DNA from: Afipia sp.
Lineage (GTDB): Bacteria; Pseudomonadota; Alphaproteobacteria; Rhizobiales; Xanthobacteraceae
DNA: 64,000 nucleotides
Assembly: GCA_024707075.1 (NCBI GenBank)
Contig: JANQAK010000006.1
Location: forward strand, 1 to 64,000
Direction: 5' to 3'
The translations under genes were made by a program, and so were the position numbers. The notes beneath the pieces were generated by a model. That model had not been told where the DNA came from, ran no database searches, and saw only the letters and a program-made list of their open reading frames with translations. Positions 36,703-45,639 of this stretch are shown here, one piece after another (the first letter of the stretch is position 1; each line of letters starts with the position of its first letter).

Positions 36703-37404
36703 ATGACAGCGGTCAACATTACATTCGCCGATCCTGGAAGTAATCTTCTGGCTTATCTGGAGGATTGGATTGCTCCGACGCCGATCACGAATCACGGCGA
36801 GTTCAACACCGCAGACAACCAATGGGCTGGCGGCGACGAACTCGGCGGTAGCACCAACGCCGTGGTTCTGGATGGTGAAGATTTCACATATCCGATATTC
36901 GGCGGATTCAGCGGCACGGTTGAGACACTGACGTTTGGCGATGGGCTTTCCGGCACTGCAGCCGGCACCTTCAGCGTCGACGACGTCCAGCTCACGCTCG
37001 ACCTTGGCGACGTGGCCGCAAACAACACGTTCAACTTTGCGATCTACGGCCTCCAGACCGGCGACATCTCGTATCTGGAAGCCTATTTCGACGAGGTCGG
37101 AACGGAGCAGCACAGCACCGCCGGTGACGATGCCCTCTACGGCTTTGCTGCAACCGATACGTTCTCGTTCTCCTCGACGACAATCGGCCAGGACGTCATC
37201 GATGGCTTTAATGCGGGTACATCTTCGACCAGCGTTGACGTCATCGAATTCTCAACGTCTGTCTTCGCCAATTGGGGCGCTGTCTATGCGGCGGCGAGCC
37301 AAGAAGGCAGTGATGTCGTCATCGAATACAGCCCCGGCAACTCCATCACCCTCCAACAAACGAATCTGGCTAACCTGAACGCCAGCGATTTCGCTTTCGT
37401 TTAA
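36703..37404 (+). CDS. hasA: HasA-like secreted hemophore with type I secretion tail
   Basis: This 233-residue acidic protein has no Sec signal. The N-terminal two thirds resemble HasA hemophores (FADPGSNLLAYLEDWIAPT, ITNHGEFNTADNQWAGG, DGEDFTYPIFGGFSGTVETL, FGDGLSG). H31 and Y63 fit the two axial heme ligands, but the extra His that supports the Tyr in Serratia HasA is not seen right after Y63. The C-terminal part (FSFSSTTIGQDVIDGFNAG, SLQQTNL-like TLQQTNLANLNASDFAFV) is a typical uncleaved type I secretion signal. Its exporter genes follow directly. It would capture heme outside the cell and deliver it to the receptor encoded upstream. Confidence 0.78.
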   Translation: MTAVNITFADPGSNLLAYLEDWIAPTPITNHGEFNTADNQWAGGDELGGSTNAVVLDGEDFTYPIFGGFSGTVETLTFGDGLSGTAAGTFSVDDVQLTLDLGDVAANNTFNFAIYGLQTGDISYLEAYFDEVGTEQHSTAGDDALYGFAATDTFSFSSTTIGQDVIDGFNAGTSSTSVDVIEFSTSVFANWGAVYAAASQEGSDVVIEYSPGNSITLQQTNLANLNASDFAFV

Positions 37405-37421
37405 ATCACGGACCGAAATTG

Positions 37422-39092
37422 ATGTTTGGTTTGGCCAAGCAAGTACCGTCGCAGCCTTTGGCTGCGGCGGTCGTCTCGACGCTCAGACCAGCGATCGTTG
37501 GAATCGCTCTGGTCAGCGGCGCGGTCAATTTGCTGGCGCTAACCTCGCCGCTATTCATGCTGCAGGTCTACGACCGCGTACTCGCGAGCCGCAGTATCTC
37601 GACTCTGGTCGGCCTCGCCATCCTTGCGGTGGCGCTTTACGCCTTCCAAGCCATGCTCGACATTATTCGTGCGCGTGTGCTTTTACGAGTTGGCGAGAGT
37701 TTCGATCATCATCTGTCCGGCCACGTGCACGAAGCGGTGTCCCGCCTGCCGCTCGAAACCCGGATGCCCGGCGATGGCCTCCAGCCGCTGCGTGATCTGG
37801 ACAATGTCCGCAGCTTTCTGTCGGGGCAAGGGCCAACAGCATTTTTCGATCTGCCCTGGGTGCCACTCTATCTCGGCATCTGTTTCCTGTTCCATTTCTG
37901 GATTGGAATGACCGCCTTCGTCGGTGCGATCGTTCTTATATCCCTCACCATAATAACAGATGCACTCTCTCGTCTGCCGGCCGGCAAGACCGTTCAACAC
38001 GGAATGAGACGCAATGCGCTAATGGAGGCTGGCCGGCGTAATGCCGAGGTCGTGCGCGCCATGGGCCTTGGTAATCGTATTGCCGCGCGCTGGCAAAAGG
38101 CCAACGTTGACTATCTCGCGTCCAACCGCCGCATGGGCGATGTGACAGGCGGGCTCAGTGGCGTTTCCAAATCGCTGCGCATGATGCTGCAATCCGCAAT
38201 GCTCGGTATCGGTGCGTATCTTGTCATCAAGCAGGAAACCAGCGCGGGGGTGATGATCGCAAGCTCGATCATGATGGGCCGGGCGCTTGCACCCGTCGAT
38301 CTCGCCATCGGAAGTTGGAAGCCATTCCTGATGGCCCGACAGAGCTGGACTAGATTGAAGGAATTGCTCGCTCTGATGCCCAAGACGGGCGAGATGATGG
38401 CACTTCCAAAACCGGAACGGGATCTGCGCGCGGAATCCATCACGATCATGCCGCCTGGTGAGAAAAAGCCGACGGTTGTCGGCGTGAATTTCGTCATTCA
38501 AGCTGGAAGCGCACTCGGCATCATCGGGCCCAGTGGTAGCGGCAAGTCCACGCTCGCACGCGCTCTCGTTGGTGTATGGGCCTCTGCGAGCGGCAAGGTG
38601 CGTATCGACGGGGCAAGCTTCGATCAATGGGATCGGGAAGCGCTCGGCCGTCATATCGGTTATCTGCCTCAAGGCGTCGAACTCTTTGATGGGACCGTCA
38701 GCGACAACATTGCGCGCTTTGAGCCGGATTCTCACGCGGACGCCATCGTGGCCGCAGCGAAAGCCGCGGGCGCGCACGATCTCATTCTTCGTTTCAAGAA
38801 TGGCTACGAGACCCAAGTGGGCGAGGCAGGCTCCGTTTTGTCAGCGGGGCAGCGCCAGCGCATCGGCCTTGCGCGTGCTCTTTATGGCGATCCGTTCCTC
38901 GTCATCCTTGACGAGCCGAACGCCAATCTCGACGCGGAAGGAGAGGCGGCCGTCATCAAGGCCATTGGATCGGTCCGGGCGCGCAGGGGTATTGCCATTG
39001 TCATTGCTCACCGCCCGAGTGCGCTCGGCGCTGTGGATTTCGTGCTGATGATGGAAGCTGGAAAAAATGAAAGCGTTCGGGCCGCGCGATGA
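37422..39092 (+). CDS. hasD: Type I secretion ABC exporter (HasD/PrtD-like)
   Basis: This 556-residue half-transporter has an N-terminal six-span domain (VYDRVLASRSISTLVGLAIL, ARVLLRVGESFDHHLSGHVH) and a nucleotide-binding domain with Walker A GPSGSGKST (near 367), signature VLSAGQRQRIGLARALYGD (near 471) and Walker B FLVILDEPNANLDAEGE. It lacks a peptidase C39 domain, as usual for HasD/PrtD. ATG 37422 is chosen over the overlapping TTG. It follows hasA by 17 bases and would power export of HasA. Confidence 0.9.
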   Translation: MFGLAKQVPSQPLAAAVVSTLRPAIVGIALVSGAVNLLALTSPLFMLQVYDRVLASRSISTLVGLAILAVALYAFQAMLDIIRARVLLRVGESFDHHLSGHVHEAVSRLPLETRMPGDGLQPLRDLDNVRSFLSGQGPTAFFDLPWVPLYLGICFLFHFWIGMTAFVGAIVLISLTIITDALSRLPAGKTVQHGMRRNALMEAGRRNAEVVRAMGLGNRIAARWQKANVDYLASNRRMGDVTGGLSGVSKSLRMMLQSAMLGIGAYLVIKQETSAGVMIASSIMMGRALAPVDLAIGSWKPFLMARQSWTRLKELLALMPKTGEMMALPKPERDLRAESITIMPPGEKKPTVVGVNFVIQAGSALGIIGPSGSGKSTLARALVGVWASASGKVRIDGASFDQWDREALGRHIGYLPQGVELFDGTVSDNIARFEPDSHADAIVAAAKAAGAHDLILRFKNGYETQVGEAGSVLSAGQRQRIGLARALYGDPFLVILDEPNANLDAEGEAAVIKAIGSVRARRGIAIVIAHRPSALGAVDFVLMMEAGKNESVRAAR

Positions 39093-39253
39093 GGTTCTGT
39101 CCAGGGTGCTGAGGGCCCCGGGTTCACCACCACCGAACGGGGTCGTGTCTCCGGGGCATTTGCCTGCCTCCCGGGGCGCGGCGCCACTCCGCATCATCGC
39201 AAATGTACCCGATGGGCCAGATGCAGGCGGTTTACCTGGTGAGGACGAACTTG

Positions 39254-40564
39254 ATGTCAAACGCTGAAGCCGCCATTGTTTCTCGATCCATCCGCCATCA
39301 CCTCATCGTTGGCGGCCTCGCCAGTCTTATCTTCCTGGGTGGCATTGGCGGATGGGCCGCTGCGACGAACCTTGCCGGCGCTGTGGTGGCAACCGGCCAC
39401 TTCGTGGTCGATTCCTATGTGAAGAAGGTTCAGCATCCAACTGGCGGTGTCGTCGGCGAAATCCTTGCGCGCGAGGGACAGCGAGTCACGGCCGGCGATG
39501 TTGTGATGCGACTCGATGCGACGCAGACTCGCGCAAACCTTGCCATCGTCACCAAACGGCTTGATGAATTCGCAGCGCGAAGAGCGCGGCTGCGAGCCGA
39601 ACGCGACGAAGCGGAGATGATCTCGTTCCCGCTCGAATTAGAGATGCGGGAAAATGACCCCGACATTGCGCAACTCGTGGCGGGTGAGCGCAAGCTATTC
39701 GAACTCCGCCGTGAGGCTCGCCTTGGTCAAAAAGCGCAACTTCGCGAGCGTGTCCAGCAATATGAGAAAGAAGTACGCGGCTTGCTGGCCCAGGAAGAAG
39801 CGAAGGTGAGGGGCGTTGCCCTCATCGAGCGTGAGTTGAAAGGCGTTCGTGAACTTTGGGAAAAGGGGCTCATTCCCATCCAGCGCATGATGGCATTGGA
39901 ACGCGAAGGCGCTAATCTGGACGGCGAGCGCGGTCGCCTCGTCGAGGCGCAGGCACAGTCCAGCGGCAAGATCGCGGAGACGAGGCTTCAGATTATCCAA
40001 ATCAATCAGGATCTGCGCAGCGAGGTGGCGAGCAGCCTGCGCGATATCGAAGGGCAGACGGCGGAATATGTTGAACGCAAGGTCACCGCGGAAGATCAGC
40101 TCAAACGTATCGATATCGTCGCACCGCAGAGCGGCTTGGTGCATGAGCTTGCCGTTCACACCGTCGGCGGCGTGATCTCTCCGGCCGATACCATCATGCT
40201 GATCGTGCCCGACAGCGACAGACTGGCTCTCGAAGCGCAGATCATGCCCCAAGACATCGATCAGACACGGTTGGGTCAGAGGGCTGTTTTGCGCATGTCC
40301 GCCTTCAACCAGCGGACAACGCCGGAGCTGAACGGCGAAGTCAGCCGCATAGCCGCCGATCTGACGCAGGATCAGAAAAGCGGCTTGTTCTATTACGTTG
40401 TGCGGATCGCCGTGCCACCGCAAGAGCTGGCTCGCCTCGGTAAGCTCACACTTGTCCCAGGTATGCCAGCGGAAGCATTCATTCAGACCGGCGAGCGTAC
40501 GGTGATTTCCTATCTCGTGAAACCGCTAAGGGACCAGATCAACCGTGCGTTCAGGGAAGAGTAG
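39254..40564 (+). CDS. hasE: HlyD-family type I secretion adaptor (HasE/PrtE-like)
   Basis: This 436-residue membrane-fusion protein has one N-terminal span (LIVGGLASLIFLGGIGGWAA). Lipoyl halves are at VVDSYVKKVQHPTGGVVGEI and RIDIVAPQSGLVHELAVHTV. A long coiled-coil hairpin lies between them (RRARLRAERDEAEMISFPLE to LRSEVASSLRDIEGQTAEY). The C-terminus has ISPADTIMLIVPDSDRLALE and the beta-barrel LGQRAVLRMSAFNQRTTPEL. ATG 39254 is preferred to the upstream TTG because the conserved part begins there. It bridges HasD to a TolC-type channel, which is not encoded in this window. Confidence 0.88.
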   Translation: MSNAEAAIVSRSIRHHLIVGGLASLIFLGGIGGWAAATNLAGAVVATGHFVVDSYVKKVQHPTGGVVGEILAREGQRVTAGDVVMRLDATQTRANLAIVTKRLDEFAARRARLRAERDEAEMISFPLELEMRENDPDIAQLVAGERKLFELRREARLGQKAQLRERVQQYEKEVRGLLAQEEAKVRGVALIERELKGVRELWEKGLIPIQRMMALEREGANLDGERGRLVEAQAQSSGKIAETRLQIIQINQDLRSEVASSLRDIEGQTAEYVERKVTAEDQLKRIDIVAPQSGLVHELAVHTVGGVISPADTIMLIVPDSDRLALEAQIMPQDIDQTRLGQRAVLRMSAFNQRTTPELNGEVSRIAADLTQDQKSGLFYYVVRIAVPPQELARLGKLTLVPGMPAEAFIQTGERTVISYLVKPLRDQINRAFREE

Positions 40565-41185
40565 CGAAGCAGAAGTTCAAGTATACTCGGCCGATTGATT
40601 CAAGATCATTCGCGTAATGAGACGTTATGGAATGCCACGGGCACGGCGAGCATTACCGCAAGCAGAATCCGCGAGTTTTGGGGAGGCGATGCTAAGTGCA
40701 GAAGCACAACTAGTAGCCTGGTTGCTGGACGTTATTGAGCGCAGCCGGCGAGCAATTCACAGTACAGCTGATCAACAGCGGACGACGGCCGCCGCGCGGC
40801 AAGCCAGTCTTGATTGCATTCACTGCTGAAGGAATTGAACAATCATTTGCCGTCTGTAGGCGCACCCTTGTCGGACCGTTCTGGTGGTGGTTCGAGGCTT
40901 GGAGGCAGCCATCATAGTTGCTCGCGTAAGGCGCGAGCTACTACTCCCAAAGATTTTGCCGGGATTGGATCGGCCAGGAAGATTGGAAGGTTGCAGCTCC
41001 CGAACACCAGAGCGCTACGGATAGGGCGGAAGCGCTCTGGCAACTCGATCCTGTGCCTGGCTTTAATCTTCTCTCTAGAGCCAATCTAAATCATTGCGTT
41101 TGCAAGGAAAACGCGTCGTCGCTAATCGTAGCTCGAATGATCCTGCCGATGTGTCCAGTGATCATCTTGGTTGGTGTCGCGTTTG
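40565..41185. other. 620-bp region between hasE and the second sigma gene
   Basis: No gene was recognised, and short ORFs here lack family resemblance. The main structure is a perfect 10-bp inverted repeat near 41.0 kb. No outer-membrane factor gene follows hasE. Confidence 0.45.
41007..41040. repeat. Perfect 10-bp inverted repeat, possible REP-like hairpin or operator
   Basis: CCAGAGCGCT (41007-41016) and AGCGCTCTGG (41031-41040) can form a perfect 10-base-pair stem with a 14-base loop. No U-tract follows, so it is unlikely to be a simple terminator. It lies 146 bases before the second ECF sigma gene. Confidence 0.6.
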
Positions 41186-41701
41186 ATGAATGATCTGACG
41201 GGCAATCTGGCGGCGCTCTATGCCGATGAGCACGGGCGACTTCAGCGCTTCCTGATGGGGCGCGGGATGTCGGCCAGTGCTGCGGCTGACATCGTGCAGG
41301 AAGCGTTCCTGCGTTTGCTGCGCGCTCCGCGCCAGGACGTGCGCGACCTTCGCAGCTATCTGTTCCGCACCACTGGCAATCTGGCTGTCGATCGGGTCCG
41401 CCAGCAGCGGCGCAACGCGCTCGGCAATTCCGTCGAACTGGATGAGACGATTGCAGATCCAGCTCCGCTGCCCGACGCCGTGCTGATCTCGCAGGAAGAG
41501 CTTCTGGCGTTGTATACGGCACTGGCAGACCTGCCGCCGCGCACACGCGAGGTGCTGATCCTGCACAAGTTCGAGGGCCTGAGCTATACCGACATCGCCG
41601 ACCGACTGGGTATCGCCAAGAACACTGTGATGGTGCATATGGTGAAGGCGCTGGCTTCCCTCAGGGCCCGCTTCGGCGAGATTTCTTCGTTAAGCGGCTA
41701 G
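41186..41701 (+). CDS. Second FecI-like ECF sigma factor
   Basis: This 171-residue ECF sigma has region 2 (ADIVQEAFLRLLRAPRQDV, LRSYLFRTTGNLAVDRVRQQ) and region 4 (LPPRTREVLILHKFEGLSYT, DIADRLGIAKNTVMVHMVKA). ATG 41186 is taken, with an in-frame TTG 15 bases upstream as an alternative. It is followed by fecR and a TonB receptor, the same order as at 31.2 kb, but the two sigma factors are clearly different sequences, so this is a paralogous locus and not a recent duplication. Confidence 0.88.
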   Translation: MNDLTGNLAALYADEHGRLQRFLMGRGMSASAAADIVQEAFLRLLRAPRQDVRDLRSYLFRTTGNLAVDRVRQQRRNALGNSVELDETIADPAPLPDAVLISQEELLALYTALADLPPRTREVLILHKFEGLSYTDIADRLGIAKNTVMVHMVKALASLRARFGEISSLSG

Positions 41702-41823
41702 TTGATTTCGCACTCAGCAGCGTCTTACCTGTAACGGGAAACGGTCGAATCTCCGCATAAGCAATGATGTGTCGGGAGATTTTTGAGAACATCTCGGCAG
41801 CGCGCTGCATCATTTGAGGCTGC

Positions 41824-42792
41824 ATGGACAGGAACGACACACCCACGGTGGATGACCAGGCAGTCCAGTGGTTCGTTCTCCTGCGGGATGACGAGGCAAC
41901 GAAGAATGATCGGGCTGCATTCGCGGAATGGCTCGCTGCCGATCCGGCTCACGAGACAGCGTGGCGTTCGATCGAGCGCATGTGGGGTGGACTCGACGCT
42001 GTGGCTCCGCGTGTGCCGCCGGCTCGCGCCGGCTCTCTTCAGAAGAAGCCCCGCAAGCCACCGCGCCGCCGCGCCAGCACCCTGAAGGGCGCAGCCGCTT
42101 CGATTGTTCTGTTGATTGCGGCTGGATTCGGTTGGCAGATGATGCCGGTCGGCTTGTTCGCCGACTACCGCACGGCGATCGGCGAGCGCAGAACGATCGC
42201 GCTGCAGGACGGGTCGGAAGTCGAACTGGGGGCGGCGACCGCCATCGACGTATCATTCAGTGCGAACGAGCGCCGGATCAAGTTGTTGGCGGGGGAAGCG
42301 TTCTTCACGGTGACGAAAGACTCGGGTCGGCCTTTCGTCGTTGCCGCCGGAAACGGCGAGGTGAAAGTTCTCGGCACGGCGTTTGACGTCAAGGTTGCCG
42401 ATGAAGTCATGGTCGCTGTGACCCGCAACACTGTCCAGGTGAGCAACGCGACGAGTTCGCCCGTGAAGGTCTCGGCTGGTCAGGCCGTTCGCTATGATAT
42501 GAACAGGGTCTCCGCCGTTACGGCGGCGGACCTCGATGCGGTCCAGGCCTGGCGGCAGGATCAGATCGTTTTCCGGGATGTTCCGCTGGACGCCGTGCTT
42601 GCTGAGCTCGGGCGGTATCGCCGCGGTTCGATTGTGCTATTGGGCAAGTCGCTCGGCAAACGGCATGTCACCGCTGTTTTTGAAGCAAAGGGCGGTGACG
42701 CAGCGCTTAATACCATCGCTCAGTCCCTATCGCTGCGGATTTACCGCGCGACCGATTTTCTGACTGTAATCATTCCAAACAGCGATCTGTAA
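41824..42792 (+). CDS. Second FecR-family transmembrane sigma regulator
   Basis: This intact 322-residue protein has DUF4880 at the N-terminus (DDQAVQWFVLLRDDEATKND, FAEWLAADPAHETAWRSIE) and a membrane span (AAASIVLLIAAGFGWQMMP). The periplasmic FecR domain (RRTIALQDGSEVELGAATAI, LLAGEAFFTVTKDSGRPFVV, VKVLGTAFDVKV) ends in an STN-like C-terminal segment (VTAVFEAKGGDAALNTIAQS). It probably couples the downstream receptor to the sigma factor encoded upstream. Confidence 0.9.
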   Translation: MDRNDTPTVDDQAVQWFVLLRDDEATKNDRAAFAEWLAADPAHETAWRSIERMWGGLDAVAPRVPPARAGSLQKKPRKPPRRRASTLKGAAASIVLLIAAGFGWQMMPVGLFADYRTAIGERRTIALQDGSEVELGAATAIDVSFSANERRIKLLAGEAFFTVTKDSGRPFVVAAGNGEVKVLGTAFDVKVADEVMVAVTRNTVQVSNATSSPVKVSAGQAVRYDMNRVSAVTAADLDAVQAWRQDQIVFRDVPLDAVLAELGRYRRGSIVLLGKSLGKRHVTAVFEAKGGDAALNTIAQSLSLRIYRATDFLTVIIPNSDL

Positions 42793-42837
42793 AAATCCCC
42801 GCGCACGACTAACTGCTTTTCCTCCTCCCGTCGTCTT

Positions 42838-42873
42838 CAACAAAGGACACCGCGATATAGCGGTCTTTTGTTG
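42838..42873 (+). other. Long hairpin in the leader of the second TonB receptor
   Basis: CAACAAAGGACACCGC and GCGGTCTTTTGTTG pair over most of their length around GATATA. The stem lies between fecR and the receptor ATG at 42902. It may stop or attenuate transcription between the two genes, or act in RNA stability. Confidence 0.55.
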
Positions 42874-42901
42874 AGTTGCAGCAGGGCGGGGCATCAATCA
42901 G

Positions 42902-45506
42902 ATGGGGCAGGGTAGGACGAGTGCGCGCATGTGCGCAGGGAGATTTGCCGCCCTAGTGATGGCGGGCACGTGCCTAACTCCCGTCGTGGCCGTTCAGTCT
43001 GTATTCGCGCAGACGGCGCAACCTGCGAGCACCACGGGTAGCGCCGGTGTGCGCGATCTCAGTATTGCCGCGCAGCCTTTGACTAGTGCGCTGATCGCGT
43101 TCTCCCGCCAGACCCGGATCGAGATTTTTGCGGATCAGGTGCTGGTGGCAGGTAGGAATTCATCGGCCGTCAGCGGCGCCATGGCGCCGTCGGCAGCTCT
43201 TAGCCGCCTTCTTTCTGGATCAGGCCTGTCCTATCGCTTTACGGGCGCCAACAGCGTGACGATCCTCCGTTCCGGGGCGAATGCGGAACACTTGACTCCG
43301 TCGGACGGCGTGCTGCTCGATCCGATCGATGTGAGCGGAGGTGGTGTTTCCAGTGCCGACAAGCCCTATGAAACGCCGGGTTCGGTGTCACATGTCTCAC
43401 GCGAACAGCTCGACCGCCTGCCCCCAACCTCGGCCGGTGACGTGTTTATCAATACGCCGGGCGTGATTTCAGCAGGGAGTCACGTCGGCACATCGGTCAA
43501 TCCCAACATCCGCGGCCTGCAGGGCATGGGCCGCGTCGCCACGATGATCGATGGCGCGCGGCAGACGACGAGTTCCTATCGGGGCTACATCGGAAACCGC
43601 GACGAGACCTATGTGGATCCCGACCTCATCGGCGGGGTGGATATTTCCAAGGGGCCAAGCGAAGGCGTGGGAATTGGCGGGATTGGAGGCAGCGTCAATT
43701 TCCGCACGCTCGAGGCGGGCGACATCGTCAAGGACGGCAAGACTTTCGGCACGCGCTTGAAGGGTAGCGTCGGGACCAATGCGGTTGCCGAACGCGCGCC
43801 CAGCTTCGTATCCGGCGGCTCCAACAGTGCCGCCGACTCGCGACCGTCTTTCTTCAACGGTGATAATTATTCGGGCAGCGCTGCCGTCGCTGCGATCAAG
43901 GAAAACTATGAATTCATCGTCGCCTATTCCAAGCACGTGCAGGGTAACTATTTCGCTGGAACAAAGGTGCCTGCCGGAATCACATTCAAACCGACGACCA
44001 ACGCCAATGCTCTCGTCGGACCGGGACAGGAGGTTTTCAACACCTCGGAGAACACCGACTCGTTCCTGGCGAAAGGCAAGGTGAAATGGGGCGACGGCCA
44101 GTCGCTCGAACTGGGTTATCTCTCCTATAATTCCCGCTATGGCGAACTCGACGAACTCAGCTATCAGTTCGCCCTGAATTCAGGGATTCTGGCCTACGGC
44201 CAGTTCCCGCTCTCGGAAACCCATGTCGATACGTACACCGCCAAGTACAAGTATGAGCCGTCCGACAATCCGTATGTGAAGCTGAGAGCCAACCTCTGGT
44301 TCAGCGACGTCGCCTCCGAACGCCACGGCCTACTGCCGGGGCCTTCCGGCATTAGCACCCTCGGCGGAGACGTCGGCAACACGTCCGTGTTCGCCACGCC
44401 CTTCGGCCAGTTCTCCTGGGACAACGGTGTGGAATTCACGCGTGAACATGCGACGGCTGAGCAATTTGCGAGCGCGATAACTGGATCGCAAGGTTGGGAA
44501 ACCTACGGCCCTTCGGGCGTCCGACTGATGACCGGGACGTTCAGCAACGCAAGCCTGAAGCCGACCAATTGGCTGACACTCTCCACCGGCCTCCGCTACG
44601 ATCACTACAGTTCCGAAGGCGAGGGATATCTCACCAAATTTCCCGAGCGCTCTGGCGGCCGTGTCAGTCCCAATGCTGGCATTGTGATCGCTCCGATCGA
44701 AGGATTGCAGTTCTATGGCCAGTACAAGGAGGGCTATCGGCCCCCGAGTCTGCGCAGATCTCACTGGCATTATCAGGGACTGCTCTGGAACAATCCAGAA
44801 TCTGCAGCCGGAGATCGCCAAGAACTACGAAGGCGGCATAAACATTCTGCGCAACAATTTCTTCCAGACCGGCGACAAGCTTCGCGTCAAGCTGTCTTAC
44901 TTTGACAACCATTCTGACGACTACATCGTTCGCCTACGACTGAACCCAAACGACAACACGTATCAATGGTACAATATAGACAGCGCGAACTATCGCGGTT
45001 TTGAAATATCCGGCGGGTACGACGCGGGTTCGTTCTTCCTCGAAGGCGCATTCACAAAATATACCAAAATCGAATACTGTGAGACCACCGGTCATTGCGC
45101 ACCGCCGCTCTCATTAGGGCTCGGAAGCGCGTCGGGGGCGCTGAAGAACGACTACGCGGCGAATTATATCCCGCCGGAATCCGCCGGCAGCGTGACCGCG
45201 GGCGTGCGGTTATTCGATCAGAAACTGACGCTGGGAGGGCGCGTGCAGTTCTCATCGGCGCGGACGGGAAGTGTCTGGCCGCCCTCCGTCACGGATACGT
45301 TCACCTGGCCGTCGTATCGGGTCTACGATCTGTTCGGCAGCTACAAGGTCGATGCCGATTCCACGCTCAGCTTCAGCGTGGAGAACATCACCGATCAATA
45401 TTATTTCGGCGCGCTGACCTCTATCAGCGTTCCGTCTCCCGGCCGTACCGCGCGGATCAGCTACACCACAACGTTGGGTGATCGTTGCGTTTCTTGCGAG
45501 CGATGA
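42902..45506 (+). CDS. Second TonB-dependent heme-type receptor, one frameshift
   Basis: This protein is a paralogue of the receptor at 33 kb: signal region, STN domain (LSIAAQPLTSALIAFSRQTR), plug (VSREQLDRLPPTSAGDVFIN, IRGLQGMGRVATMIDGARQT) and barrel. The frame breaks at about 44797, where NNPESAAGDRQ replaces NNPNLQPEIAKNYEGGINIL. One base fewer joins both halves into about 867 residues. The end is odd. After the last barrel strand (PGRTARISYTTTLG) the coding sequence runs into the remnant of an SDR gene and gains DRCVSCER, so the usual C-terminal aromatic residue for outer-membrane assembly is missing. It belongs to the second sigma/FecR set. Confidence 0.85.
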
Positions 45507-45567
45507 GGCGAGCTACATCACCGGACAAGTAATTAGTGTTTCTGGCGGCCTCACGATGCACGGTTGA
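45478..45567 (+). pseudogene. C-terminal remnant of a short-chain dehydrogenase/reductase
   Basis: Read in frame from 45478 the sequence gives VIVAFLASDEASYITGQVIS and VSGGLTMHG with a natural TGA. This is the characteristic end of FabG-like SDR enzymes (FLASDEASYITGQ...GG). Everything upstream is receptor sequence, so the SDR gene was cut by a recombination or insertion event at about 45477. It marks a junction between the heme locus and an acyl-CoA metabolism operon. Confidence 0.82.
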
Positions 45568-45639
45568 TGCGCGCTCGTGAAAGCGTTAGCGCGGCTTACT
45601 TCGCATGATTTAAAGTAGAATTGTCGGGAATCCGAAATA

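Noticed and set aside
44715-45506. A separate short TonB-receptor gene
   Set aside because: It is the frameshifted second half of the receptor starting at 42902. The two halves join perfectly with a one-base change at 44797.
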